NCBI GenBank assembly: GCA_003152315.1 | Contig: PLZV01000019.1 | Coordinates: 1 to 51,556, forward strand | Length of the DNA stretch: 51,556 nucleotides | Source of the DNA: Verrucomicrobiota bacterium | Lineage (GTDB): Bacteria > Verrucomicrobiota > Verrucomicrobiia > Palsa-1439 | Direction of reading: 5' to 3' | In this document: one piece after another, positions 7,559 through 14,638 of the stretch | Layout of the letters: each line of letters opens with the position of its first letter | How positions within the stretch are numbered: the first letter of the stretch is position 1 | The notes under the pieces: model-generated | What the model saw: only the letters and a program-made list of their open reading frames with translations | What the model was told of the DNA's origin: nothing | Databases searched by the model: none | Made by a program: the position numbers and the translations under genes

Positions 7559-8266
7559 ATGAGAATGAGACCACGAATTGCAGCAATCGTGGTGGCCAGC
7601 GGCGTAATTCTTGGATGGAGCAGTCCGGGCTTCGCACAACAAATAGGCCCTGGGCCGCACTGGGTCGATACGGTCCCGACCGGAACCGTTTCGTTTCCCG
7701 GTATAGTGGATTTACAGATTGGCGGTATTTATGCGCAGTTTGAGGGTCCGACGACGGTGCAGTTGAGCGGCGCCATCGACGATTCCGCCTTCTTTCCGGG
7801 GCTTAGGCCCGTGGACGGCCACTTGGACGTTGTCGATACCGAAGTCACGACCATGAACATGGCAGGGACGAATGCTTCGACCGCCGGATGGACGCTTCTC
7901 GCCGGCACTAACTCGGGCCTTTCGCACCGAACGCTGGGCGCGATGGCCGAGTCAACGACGGATTCTGCAGTCGCCCAGAGCTTCTTCGACGTATTCTTTG
8001 AGATTCAAGGGACGCCGTGGGGTACCCTGCACAATGACACGCCCCTCTACATCGATGGGCTAACCCCCCAGCTTCCTCCGCCGATAGGGACCGTTTATAC
8101 GGTTGAAAATGCGCCAATCGCTCTTTACGACAGCAACGAGAATCTGGCTGTGTTTATCACGGCTGGAGACAAGATTGTCCCCGAACCCTCCACCTTCGCC
8201 CTCCTCGGCGTCGGTGCCATCGGCCTGCTGGCCAACGAGTGGCGGCGGCGAGGGGCAAAGGCGTAG
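7559..8266 (+). CDS. Secreted PEP-CTERM sorting-domain protein
   Basis: A 235-residue exported protein. The start at 7559 is chosen because AGGAG lies just upstream and it places a signal peptide at the N-terminus (IAAIVVASGVILGWSSPGFA, cleaved before QQ). The mature part is rich in Gly, Thr and Asp and has no recognised enzyme motif. The C-terminus is textbook PEP-CTERM: VPEPST, then the hydrophobic segment FALLGVGAIGLLAN and a basic tail EWRRRGAKA (about 207-235). Such proteins are processed by an exosortase at the inner membrane for surface or matrix display (family knowledge). No exosortase gene is in this window. Confidence 0.85.
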   Translation: MRMRPRIAAIVVASGVILGWSSPGFAQQIGPGPHWVDTVPTGTVSFPGIVDLQIGGIYAQFEGPTTVQLSGAIDDSAFFPGLRPVDGHLDVVDTEVTTMNMAGTNASTAGWTLLAGTNSGLSHRTLGAMAESTTDSAVAQSFFDVFFEIQGTPWGTLHNDTPLYIDGLTPQLPPPIGTVYTVENAPIALYDSNENLAVFITAGDKIVPEPSTFALLGVGAIGLLANEWRRRGAKA

Positions 8267-8298
8267 GGCATCCCAGCCAACCATCTGGCGAAACAATT

Positions 8299-8330
8299 GA
8301 GCCATCCGTGAGGGTGGCTCAGTTTGTTGT
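8299..8330 (+). terminator. Probable intrinsic terminator after the PEP-CTERM gene
   Basis: The stem GAGCCATCC / GGGTGGCTC (one G-T pair) has loop GTGA and is followed by the T-rich run AGTTTGTTGT, 32 bp after the stop codon. Confidence 0.6.
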
Positions 8331-8621
8331 ATGAAAGGGCCACCCGTTAGGCAATTGGTATTCATTCATTTTGTCGCCGCATTCTTGTCCAAAAGCTGGA
8401 GTTTCGCTCTGGCTTGCTGGAGTTGCCAGAGTGAAGGGGGTCGAGGCTTGAGGGCCTGTTGCCAAAATCGAAATCCGCCACGTTTGGTGTAGCGGTGCTC
8501 CGAGAGTTTTCGGAGCAAGCCCGGAATGAGAAGGGGGCGCTGTCGCACTTGGGTTCATGGCAGGCTGGCCCGTGCCCCACAACAAACACCGCGCAGGCTG
8601 AAGCCTGCGACTACAAACAGC
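8331..8621. other. Spacer between the PEP-CTERM gene and hemB, with a REP-like palindrome
   Basis: No gene is supported. The palindrome CGCAGGCT-GA-AGCCTGCG is at 8592-8609, immediately before the hemB terminal repeat. The same palindrome with a variable centre recurs at 24454-24471 and 50779-50796. Confidence 0.55.
8592..8609. repeat. REP-like palindrome, copy 1
   Basis: An 8-bp perfect stem CGCAGGCT/AGCCTGCG around GA, flanked by GACTACAA. It lies 13 bp from the hemB-tail repeat. Confidence 0.75.
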
Positions 8622-8702
8622 AACTAATCCTTCAGCCACTTGGCGGCTGGTTGGGCCCAGTAGGTGAGGATGATGTCGGCGCCGGAGCGGCGGAAGCCGG
8701 TG
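8622..8702 (-). repeat. hemB 3'-end, parental copy of the 81-bp repeat
   Basis: This is the terminal part of hemB that matches 2401-2481 exactly. Copies 1 and 3 flank 2482-8621 in direct orientation. Confidence 0.9.
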
Positions 8703-9637
8703 AGCATTTCGAGGACGGCTTGTTTTTCGTCGAGCCAGCCGTTTTGGGCGGCGGCTTTGAGCATGGCGTATTCGCCGCTGACGTTGTAGCAGGCGACGGG
8801 ATAGCGGAACTTCTCTTTCACGCGCCAGATGAGGTCCTGGTAGCCGAGTGCGGGCTTGACCATCACGATGTCGGCGCCTTCCTCGATATCGAGCGCGACT
8901 TCGCGCAGGGCTTCGTCGGCGTTGGCGTAATCCATCTGGTAGGTGCGGCGGTCGCCGAATTGCGGGGGCGACTCGGCGGCTTCGCGGAACGGGCCGTAGT
9001 AGGCCGAGGCGAATTTCGCGGCGTAACTCATGATCGGCGTGTCGGTGAAACCCGTTTCGTCCAGTGCGGCACGGATGGCGGCGACACGTCCGTCCATCAT
9101 GTCGCTCGGGGCGATGATGTCGGCACCGGCGGCGGCGTAAGCGACCGAGGATTTTGCGAGGAGACTGAGCGAGGCGTCGTTGTCGATTATGAATTCACGG
9201 GCGGGGACGCCCGCGCCACTAAGTTTTCGCGCCTTGCGGATGACGCCGCAATGGCCGTGGCTCATGTACTCGCAGAGGCACACGTCGCAAATGACGATGA
9301 GTTCGGGCAATTCTTTCTTCAAGGCGCGCACGGCCCTCGGCACAATGCCGTTCGCGGCGTAGGCGCCGCTCGCCTTGTCGTCTTTCTTATCGGGGATGCC
9401 GAACAAAATTACCGCCGGCACGCCGAGCTTTGCCGTGCGCTCGGATTCCTTCACGAGTTCATCGACGGAAAATTGGAACTGGCCGGGCATGGATTTGATT
9501 GGTTTACGAAGGCGCGAGCCTTCGCGGACGAACAGCGGCATGACGAGGTCGCTGACGGACAGTTCCGTCTCGCGCACCAGCGCGCGGAGCTGCGGGTTCT
9601 GGCGCAATCGGCGGGGGCGATAAATGGGAAAGCGCAT
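8624..9637 (-). CDS. hemB: Delta-aminolevulinic acid dehydratase (porphobilinogen synthase)
   Basis: A 337-residue cytoplasmic enzyme that condenses two 5-aminolevulinates to porphobilinogen in haem and corrinoid synthesis. Family features are clear: RPRRLRQNPQLRALVRET at the N-terminus, and the zinc-binding run DVCLCEYMSHGHCGV (about 118-132), which marks the Zn-dependent class. Both active-site lysine segments are present: SYAAKFASAYYGPFREA and VMVKPALGYQD. It lies 3 bp downstream of the HTH-PTS IIA gene and is probably cotranscribed with it. Its last 78 bp occur again at 2401-2481 (identical) and 5661-5719 (diverged). The intact gene is this one, because it alone continues to a full N-terminus. 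Confidence 0.97.
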   Translation of the reverse strand: MRFPIYRPRRLRQNPQLRALVRETELSVSDLVMPLFVREGSRLRKPIKSMPGQFQFSVDELVKESERTAKLGVPAVILFGIPDKKDDKASGAYAANGIVPRAVRALKKELPELIVICDVCLCEYMSHGHCGVIRKARKLSGAGVPAREFIIDNDASLSLLAKSSVAYAAAGADIIAPSDMMDGRVAAIRAALDETGFTDTPIMSYAAKFASAYYGPFREAAESPPQFGDRRTYQMDYANADEALREVALDIEEGADIVMVKPALGYQDLIWRVKEKFRYPVACYNVSGEYAMLKAAAQNGWLDEKQAVLEMLTGFRRSGADIILTYWAQPAAKWLKD

Positions 9638-9640
9638 GGC

Positions 9641-10336
9641 TTAGTGGGGGACGAGGCGTTCTTCCGCTTCGCGAATCAGGGCAATGATGTCGTCGGGCAA
9701 CTTCGTGGCCATCAACTTGGCGCGGAAGTCCGCGTTGTTCACGAGGCGCGCGAGTCGCGAGAGCAGTTGCAAGTGCTGGCGGACGTTCGGCGCGCAGAGC
9801 AGGAAGAAATGATAGACGGGTTTGCCGTCAAGCGCGCCGAAGTCGATGCCCTGGTTGTGCCGTCCGTAGGCGAGGACGGGGGTGTCGACGAGGCCGACGA
9901 GGGCGTTGCGGGCGTGCGGGATGGCGACGCCTTCGGTGACGCAGGTGGGGCACAAATCTTCGCGCGCTCGGAGGGCCTGGAAGAGCGTTTCGAAAAGGCG
10001 TTCCTCGTGCGGGTCGAGCACCAGCACGCACAACTCGCGCAAGATGCCGTTCTTGTCGGATGCCGTGAGGTTGAGGTTGATGCGGGCGGGCGTGATGACG
10101 TTGGCGACGGTCAGCGCCGCGGGCAGGCCTGTGGCTTCAGGGGAAAGTTGTTGTTGGTCGGCTGGCGTCGTGGCGCGGTTGACCAGCCACGAGGCGACGG
10201 AGCTGCGCTGGAAGCGCCATTGGCGCGCGAGTTTTTGCGCGGGGATCTGGCCTTCTTGCGCCATGCGGGTGACGGTTTTCTCGCTCAAGCGGAGATAATC
10301 GGCGACCTCCTTGAGCGTCATGATGTCGGTTTCCAT
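9641..10336 (-). CDS. HTH - PTS EIIA(Ntr-like) fusion regulator
   Basis: A 231-residue protein starting at METDIMTLKEV (10336); a longer start at 10375 would add a non-conserved stretch. Residues 5-50 are a MerR/excisionase-type HTH: LKEVADYLRLSEKTVTRMAQE and then a QWRFQRSSVASWL wing. From about 75 it is a PTS EIIA type-2 domain. The phosphoacceptor histidine lies in GVAIPHAR, and the core continues through PVYHFFLLCAP. The combination suggests a DNA-binding or targeting module controlled by PTS-type phosphorylation rather than a sugar transporter. It directly precedes hemB with a 3-bp gap, so the operon could link haem synthesis to phosphotransfer state (inference). The window also holds an HPr-domain protein (47278-47907). 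Confidence 0.85.
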   Translation of the reverse strand: METDIMTLKEVADYLRLSEKTVTRMAQEGQIPAQKLARQWRFQRSSVASWLVNRATTPADQQQLSPEATGLPAALTVANVITPARINLNLTASDKNGILRELCVLVLDPHEERLFETLFQALRAREDLCPTCVTEGVAIPHARNALVGLVDTPVLAYGRHNQGIDFGALDGKPVYHFFLLCAPNVRQHLQLLSRLARLVNNADFRAKLMATKLPDDIIALIREAEERLVPH

Positions 10337-10398
10337 AGGCGGGAGAATAGTACGGTGCGGGTGGGCGTTGCGCAAGCGACGAAACAGGTGAATCGCGC

Positions 10399-10418
10399 GG
10401 CCACGACGGAGCGTGGCC
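10399..10418. repeat. Hairpin between lexA and the HTH-PTS gene
   Basis: A perfect 7-bp stem GGCCACG/CGTGGCC with loop ACGGAG, just after the lexA stop codon. It could act as a weak terminator for lexA, but there is no T-run. Confidence 0.45.
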
Positions 10419-10421
10419 CTC

Positions 10422-11042
10422 CTAGAATTTCCGCTCGTAACTGCGGATCACGCCGATGACTTTGCCCACGATGCGCGTGTCGCCCGCGACGGCGATCGGT
10501 TCGTAGCGGGGATTGGCGGGCTGGAGCCAGAGTTTGTTGTCGCGGCGATGGAGGCGCTTGACGGTGGATTCGCCATCGACCAGCGCGACGACGATCTCGC
10601 CTACCTCGGCGTGGGGCTGTGCGCGCACGACCACCAGATCGTCCTCACAGATTCCCGCCTCAATCATCGAATCGCCGTGGACTTTGAGGGCAAAGACCTT
10701 CTGGCCCGCGAACTCTTCGCTGAGATCGAGCGTGCCCTCGATGTTTTCCTCGGCGAGGAGCGGTCCGCCGGCGGGGACGCGGCCGAGGATGGGCATGGGC
10801 GGGAATTGGGCGCGGAGGAGTTTGGACCAGTTACTGGGAACGAGGCCGCGTGATTTGCCGGGTTGTTTCCGGATGTAACCTTTGGTTTCCAGTGCGTGGA
10901 GATGATCGCGGGCGGTTCCCGTGGAACGATAGCTGAAGGCGCGGCAGATTTCGCGGACGGTGGGCGGTGAGCCGCTTTTGCGGATGCTGTCGAGGATGTA
11001 GGTGAGCAGCTTTTGCTGCGGTGGTGTGAGCGATTCTTGCAT
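10422..11042 (-). CDS. lexA: LexA repressor (SOS regulator, autoprotease)
   Basis: A 206-residue protein from the ATG at 11042. An in-frame ATG at 11063 lies inside the palindromic operator and is rejected. The N-terminal winged HTH (about 1-65) contains SGSPPTVREICRAFSYRSTG. The cleavage bond Ala91-Gly92 sits in VPAGGP, and the catalytic pair is Ser125 (HGDSM) and Lys162 (TVKRL). All key S24 residues are present, so it should undergo RecA-stimulated self-cleavage and derepress DNA-repair genes. The 20-bp palindrome 11 bp upstream is probably its own binding site. A hairpin lies at its 3' end. Confidence 0.95.
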   Translation of the reverse strand: MQESLTPPQQKLLTYILDSIRKSGSPPTVREICRAFSYRSTGTARDHLHALETKGYIRKQPGKSRGLVPSNWSKLLRAQFPPMPILGRVPAGGPLLAEENIEGTLDLSEEFAGQKVFALKVHGDSMIEAGICEDDLVVVRAQPHAEVGEIVVALVDGESTVKRLHRRDNKLWLQPANPRYEPIAVAGDTRIVGKVIGVIRSYERKF

Positions 11043-11053
11043 GGAAGAGGTGA

Positions 11054-11073
11054 TACCACACAAATGTGTGGTA
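11054..11073 (-). promoter_or_regulatory. Candidate LexA box upstream of lexA
   Basis: A palindrome with 9-bp arms TACCACACA and TGTGTGGTA around two bases, placed 11 bp before the chosen lexA start. Its position fits negative autoregulation. It does not match the classical E. coli CTGT-N8-ACAG or Bacillus GAAC-N4-GTTC boxes. Confidence 0.6.
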
Positions 11074-11101
11074 TGGCAAGAGAAAAAGATGAAGGAAAAT
11101 C

Positions 11102-11184
11102 GACGCTCATAGAGCGCCGCTACAACGGAAATCGGCGCTCCCTTCGGTCCGACTCAGGGCAGGCGCCGAGCGCCGCTACAACGG
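11102..11184. repeat. Two GCGCCGCTACAACGG palindromic repeats
   Basis: Copies at about 11102-11127 (containing GCTCATAGAGC) and 11162-11184 share the 3' part GCGCCGCTACAACGG. A related hairpin, GGCGGTC-ATA-GACCGCC followed by GCTACAG, lies at 11735-11758. These look like a REP-type family in spacers. Confidence 0.55.
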
Positions 11185-11189
11185 CGTGG

Positions 11190-11546
11190 TTAGGCGGCGG
11201 CGAGGGCGCCGTTGATGGCGCGGTCCAGTTCGCACACGTCGAAGGGCTTTTCGACGAAGCCGCGGGCGCCGGCCTGGCGAGCTTCGGTTTCGGTGGTGCG
11301 GCTGCCGGTGACGATGACGACCTTTGATTCGGGGCTGCTTTTGGACAGGAGGGTTGTGCAGGTGAGACCATCCATGAGCGGCATGCGGACATCCATCATG
11401 ACCAATTCGGGATGCATGCTGGCGCACTTGGCGATGGCGTCCTGACCGTTGGTTGCGTAGCCGATCACCTCGTGGCCGAGATGTTCGAGCACGAGACGGA
11501 GCGCGAACCGAACGGAGTCAGTATCATCTGCTATCAAGATCTTCAT
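11190..11546 (-). CDS. Single-domain response regulator (CheY-like receiver)
   Basis: 118 residues, a receiver domain and nothing else. The acidic pair is ADD (residues 6-8), the phosphoacceptor is Asp52 (MMDVRMP), the switch Thr80 is in VIVTGS, and Lys100 is in VEKPF. With no output domain it must act through a partner protein, as CheY or Spo0F do. No histidine kinase gene is adjacent. The nearest is the hybrid kinase at 42935, so the partner is unknown. Confidence 0.92.
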   Translation of the reverse strand: MKILIADDTDSVRFALRLVLEHLGHEVIGYATNGQDAIAKCASMHPELVMMDVRMPLMDGLTCTTLLSKSSPESKVVIVTGSRTTETEARQAGARGFVEKPFDVCELDRAINGALAAA

Positions 11547-11826
11547 TGTAGCATTAGTTTAGCACTGGCCATGCCATCGCCTCCAAAGGCAGGGAAAACG
11601 GGGATTTCAAGGCATGTGGTGCCAAGAATAGTTCAAAAGTGGCCAGTCTTGCGATATGTTGGTAGTGGCAAGCGGCGTTGGCGGCGCGCTGTAAGTGGCG
11701 CGTTTACCTCGTAAACAAAGATAAGGCGACGGACGGCGGTCATAGACCGCCGCTACAGAGCAGAATCATAAGTGTTTGTGGTGCAGTATATAATGCATTC
11801 AAACACGGTTATCCTCAAAAATGCCA
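11547..11826. other. Spacer with palindromic repeat
   Basis: Apart from the hairpin at 11735-11758 (arms GGCGGTC/GACCGCC) I see no gene. The region separates the divergent receiver gene and the BrnT-like toxin gene. Confidence 0.5.
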
Positions 11827-11855
11827 TTGACACTGGTGTAAACACATTGTACATA
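11827..11855 (+). promoter_or_regulatory. Candidate promoter of the BrnT/BrnA-like pair
   Basis: A consensus -35 TTGACA (11827-11832), a 17-bp spacer and a weak -10 TACATA (11850-11855) lie 22 bp before the toxin start codon. Confidence 0.45.
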
Positions 11856-11877
11856 CAGGATAGATACAGGCGAACAA

Positions 11878-12162
11878 ATGGAATTCGATTGGTCAGATCC
11901 GCCGTTTAGCCCGAAGAATACACCGACGACCCGTGAAATCGAAGAGTCATTTGAAGATCCGCTGGGGATTCGATTGTTTCCCGATTCGGGTCGGTTCGCG
12001 AAGGAATCGCGGGCGTTTTGCCTTGGGCGGACGCTGACGGGTCGGGGTGTTTTCAGTGTGTACCGCTCGGATGGCAAACAGGTGCGGGTGATTGGGGCGC
12101 GTGCGATGAGTGAGGAAGAGGAATACTTCTACGACAGGAAGGTGTCGGAGTGGACATCATAG
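11878..12162 (+). CDS. BrnT-like ribonuclease toxin
   Basis: 94 residues with the layout of BrnT, a RelE-fold ribonuclease: an N-terminal strand MEFDWSDPPFS, a helix ending in ESFEDPLGIRLFPD, then ESRAFCLGRTLTGRGVFSVY, VRVIGARAMSEEEEYFYD and a short tail. BrnT normally begins with a phrase of the type F-x-WD followed by an HGVSFEEA-like helix. Here that helix is diverged (TTREIEESFED), so the call rests on overall pattern. AGGCGAACAA before the ATG gives a reasonable ribosome site. The antitoxin-like gene follows after a 58-bp spacer containing a perfect palindrome. Confidence 0.65.
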   Translation: MEFDWSDPPFSPKNTPTTREIEESFEDPLGIRLFPDSGRFAKESRAFCLGRTLTGRGVFSVYRSDGKQVRVIGARAMSEEEEYFYDRKVSEWTS

Positions 12163-12182
12163 ATGGATGTCATTTCCACAGG

Positions 12183-12200
12183 CCCCGAAAGCTTTCGGGG
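12183..12200. promoter_or_regulatory. Perfect 18-bp palindrome between toxin and antitoxin genes
   Basis: CCCCGAAAGCTTTCGGGG is fully self-complementary and ends 20 bp before the antitoxin start, just upstream of its GGAGG ribosome site. In RNA it would form a strong hairpin that could affect toxin/antitoxin stoichiometry. It may instead be a dispersed palindrome. Confidence 0.5.
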
Positions 12201-12220
12201 TGCCACCGGAGGTTGCACTT

Positions 12221-12499
12221 ATGGACGTCGTAACCGTATGGGAAGAAATACCGCAGTTTGCGTGCGAGCATGATGAGGCGAGGTTCTGGGTCGCCCATCG
12301 CATCGACGCGAAGCTGATGGAGGAATCCATCATCAACGCCGACCAGGCGGAGTCGACCACAATCACCCTACGGATCGACCCGCGAATGCTGGCGCGAATC
12401 AAACGGCTGGCGCGGTCGCGATACCTTAATTACCAATCTATGATAAAGCAGTGGATTAGTGAGAGGATGGAAAACGAACTGCGAGGGCGAGATAGGTGA
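12221..12499 (+). CDS. BrnA-like ribbon-helix-helix antitoxin
   Basis: 92 residues from the ATG at 12221, selected because GGAGG lies 8 bp upstream; the open frame extends back to 12110 without a ribosome site. The N-terminal half (WEEIPQFACEHDEARFWVAHR) has the toxin-binding pattern of BrnA/CopG-type antitoxins. The C-terminal half is a ribbon-helix-helix domain: STTITLRIDPRMLARIKRLA followed by NYQSMIKQWISERM. It should form a dimer that binds the operator and neutralises the upstream BrnT-like protein. A second, diverged copy of its C-terminal helix lies directly downstream (12541-12627). Confidence 0.7.
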   Translation: MDVVTVWEEIPQFACEHDEARFWVAHRIDAKLMEESIINADQAESTTITLRIDPRMLARIKRLARSRYLNYQSMIKQWISERMENELRGRDR

Positions 12500-12540
12500 T
12501 AAATTGCCGCAAAAACAACGTTGCGGCGTCTCGTATCGCC

Positions 12541-12627
12541 AGTGCGACACTCGGCTACCAGAGTATGATCAAGCAATGGGTCAGCGAACGGATGGAATCC
12601 GAACTGCGGGATCGAGGCACACGATGA
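12541..12627 (+). pseudogene. Duplicated C-terminal fragment of the antitoxin gene
   Basis: The frame reads GYQSMIKQWVSERMESELRD, then a few residues and TGA. This matches the end of the BrnA-like protein (NYQSMIKQWISERMENELRG) with many silent differences. There is no start or N-terminal half. Its stop codon overlaps the ATG of the first pseudopilin gene (ATGA at 12624-12627). Confidence 0.75.
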
Positions 12628-13088
12628 GAACGCGCCATTTGTCCAGTCGCTCCGGCTTTTCGCTCGTTGAACTGCTTGCGGTGATGACCATCATTGGCAT
12701 CCTGGCCGGCCTGATTATTGGCGCCTCGCATTATGCTTATCAAAAAGAAAGGAGATCGAGTGCTACGGGAAGAATCGCCGCCTTGGAAGCGAAGCTGGAT
12801 GACTTCAAGGCGGACAATGGCTACTACCCGAAGCAAGCCGCCCCCGGTCCCGGTAGTTCAACGGTCTTGTACAACGCGCTTTACGGGGTGACTACCAGCA
12901 AGAAGTATTTTACCGCTTTCACTCCGTATGAGATCTCCAACGGAAAAGTCATCGATCCTTTCGGCAATGAGTATCAGTACGTCTGTCCCGGCGTTCACAA
13001 TCCGGCGACCTATGATCTTTGGAGCAACGGATCGGATGGCATTAACGGAACGCCTGATGACATCTCAAACTGGCAGTCGAGTAATTAA
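12624..13088 (+). CDS. Type II secretion-like pseudopilin (GspG type), first
   Basis: 154 residues. The prepilin signal is clear: a basic leader MRTRHLSSRSG, the processing site before FSLVE, then the hydrophobic helix LLAVMTIIGILAGLIIGA. The C-terminal half has the GspG-like calcium-loop region: DPFGNEYQYV, then SNGSDGINGTPDDISNW. It is likely to be cleaved and methylated by a prepilin peptidase (not in this window) and assembled in a periplasmic pseudopilus. The ATG overlaps the stop of the antitoxin fragment. It opens a run of six same-strand genes that continues into the Verru_Chthon cassette. Confidence 0.88.
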   Translation: MRTRHLSSRSGFSLVELLAVMTIIGILAGLIIGASHYAYQKERRSSATGRIAALEAKLDDFKADNGYYPKQAAPGPGSSTVLYNALYGVTTSKKYFTAFTPYEISNGKVIDPFGNEYQYVCPGVHNPATYDLWSNGSDGINGTPDDISNWQSSN

Positions 13089-13098
13089 GAGGAACACT

Positions 13099-13695
13099 AT
13101 GAAAAAGAATTCATCATCCAACCGTGGCTTCACCATGATTGAGCTTTTGACCGTGATTGCGATTATCGGAATACTGGCGGGGTTGCTTTTTCCCGCCATT
13201 AGCACGGCCATGAAGAAGGCGAAAATCGCCAAGGCACAGGTTGAGATTCACGCCATCGAAACGGCTTGGAAAGCGTATTTAAATGAATACGGCCAGTGGC
13301 CGGTTATTATTAATGGCCCGGCGGTCCGTTACTTAAAGGTCACGGGTCTTAATGCTGATTCAACCAGCTCCAAGGGTCTGCAGACTACAATTGACACGAC
13401 CGCGCTTCTTTTAGGACTGGCCACCACCCCCGGACTCCCCATCGGCGCCTACGACTCCCAGGCAAGCAACCCGAAGCTCGTTCAGTTCATCAATTTGAAA
13501 AGGGACACTGATACAGGCGAATTGCATGATCCCTGGGGACACACGTACAAGTTCCTTTTTGATACGAGCTATAACAACCAAATCGCCAACAATTATCTCG
13601 GCACCGTTGCCAACCCCATTCCGCGAAACGTTATTGTGTGGTCGAGCGGGCCTGACGGGAGTGACAACAACGCCGACGACATACGGAGTTGGTAA
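13099..13695 (+). CDS. GspG-type pseudopilin, second
   Basis: 198 residues starting at ATG 13099 after AGAGGAACACT. The leader MKKNSSSNRG is followed by FTMIELLTVIAIIGILAGLL, the class III prepilin signature with Glu5. The C-terminus again carries DPWGHTYKFLFD and SSGPDGSDNNADDIRSW, paralogous to the previous gene but with a longer central region (about 65-135). Its stop overlaps the start of the next gene (TAATG at 13693-13697). The two GspG-like proteins may be major pseudopilins for different filaments or partners in one. Confidence 0.88.
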   Translation: MKKNSSSNRGFTMIELLTVIAIIGILAGLLFPAISTAMKKAKIAKAQVEIHAIETAWKAYLNEYGQWPVIINGPAVRYLKVTGLNADSTSSKGLQTTIDTTALLLGLATTPGLPIGAYDSQASNPKLVQFINLKRDTDTGELHDPWGHTYKFLFDTSYNNQIANNYLGTVANPIPRNVIVWSSGPDGSDNNADDIRSW

Positions 13696-14159
13696 TGAAA
13701 AAAGAGGGCGCATTCACCCTGATTGAGATGATCGCGGTGATTGTCATCATCGGTATTATCGTGGCCGTCGGAATCCCGGCCATGAGCGGCCTGACCCGAT
13801 CCGCAGGGTTACAGGGAGGCGTGCGCCAAATTGGCAATGCGGCGGCACTCACGCGTCAGTTTGCCATTACGCATCGCACGGTGGCCGAACTTCGAATCAT
13901 GCAAACCGGCTTCAGTGTCTTTACCAATAATGTACCGGTGGATAAATGGAACAATCTCCCGATAGGCGTCGTCGTAGATAATGGGGGAGTTACCACCAGC
14001 ATCCTATTCAAGCCAACCGGTGGTCTCGTGGCCAAGATTGATCAGTACATCGTCGTGCGGGAGGGAGTGACCAACAGTTTTGCGGCGCTCGTCGCCACCA
14101 ATAGCAATATGTCCACCGTAACCGTCAATGCCGTCCTCGGCCGGGTATCGTACCCATGA
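13695..14159 (+). CDS. Prepilin-type protein, Verru_Chthon cassette D-like
   Basis: 154 residues from the ATG at 13695. The leader MKKEGA is followed by FTLIEMIAVIVIIGIIVAVG and then PAMSGLTRSAGLQGG. The rest is a small beta-rich domain. Its position and size match the D member of the four-gene Verru_Chthon cassette described in TIGRFAMs for Verrucomicrobia and relatives; letter assignment is by order and motif and is tentative. The stop overlaps the next start (ATGA at 14156-14159). Confidence 0.75.
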   Translation: MKKEGAFTLIEMIAVIVIIGIIVAVGIPAMSGLTRSAGLQGGVRQIGNAAALTRQFAITHRTVAELRIMQTGFSVFTNNVPVDKWNNLPIGVVVDNGGVTTSILFKPTGGLVAKIDQYIVVREGVTNSFAALVATNSNMSTVTVNAVLGRVSYP

Positions 14160-14638
14160 AGAAGCAACGACTCTTGCGCAAACCCCTCCGGGCAACGGAC
14201 GCATTCTCCCTCATTGAGGTGGTGCTGGCGCTCTCGATAGTTGCGATCGGTTTGATCACAATTATGGGGTTGTTCCCACAGGCCCTCACTTCAGGAAAAA
14301 ACGCAGTCGATGATTCGATTTGTGGCATGATCGCCGAGGACACGATTGCCGCAAGGAAGATTGATATTCAAACAGGCAAATCGACGATACTTGCTCCTAT
14401 AATTCAGCCTCGTTGGTTTACGGCCAACGGGACGGAAATCTTTGTGCCGCCCGATCTTCCCTCCAACGCCACATTTCAGGTTGTTATCACGGCCACGCCC
14501 GTGCCCGGGCTGCCGAATAATGTTAATGTGGAAAGCACGCAAATCCAGATTTTTTGGCCCTGGCTAACCCCCAACCTTACGAAAGCAATACCACCGCCGA
14601 ACACCAATACTTTCTATACCGAGATCACGAAATTTTAA
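14156..14638 (+). CDS. Prepilin-type protein, Verru_Chthon cassette B-like
   Basis: 160 residues. The leader is long and basic (MKKQRLLRKPLRATDA), and then FSLIEVVLALSIVAIGLITI is a GspI/PilV-like prepilin signature. GLFPQALTSGKNAVDDS follows, the phrase that marks this cassette member. The remainder is rich in Pro and Thr. It is translationally coupled on both sides (ATGA upstream, TAATG downstream). It is probably a minor pseudopilin at the filament tip. Confidence 0.75.
   Translation: MKKQRLLRKPLRATDAFSLIEVVLALSIVAIGLITIMGLFPQALTSGKNAVDDSICGMIAEDTIAARKIDIQTGKSTILAPIIQPRWFTANGTEIFVPPDLPSNATFQVVITATPVPGLPNNVNVESTQIQIFWPWLTPNLTKAIPPPNTNTFYTEITKF

Noticed and set aside
7259-7560. Sigma-54 promoter for the PEP-CTERM gene
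   Set aside because: No site with properly spaced GG and GC elements was found.
8459-10459. 666-codon plus-strand open frame
   Set aside because: It is the antisense of hemB and the HTH-PTS gene, both of which have complete family motifs; the translation has no recognisable features.
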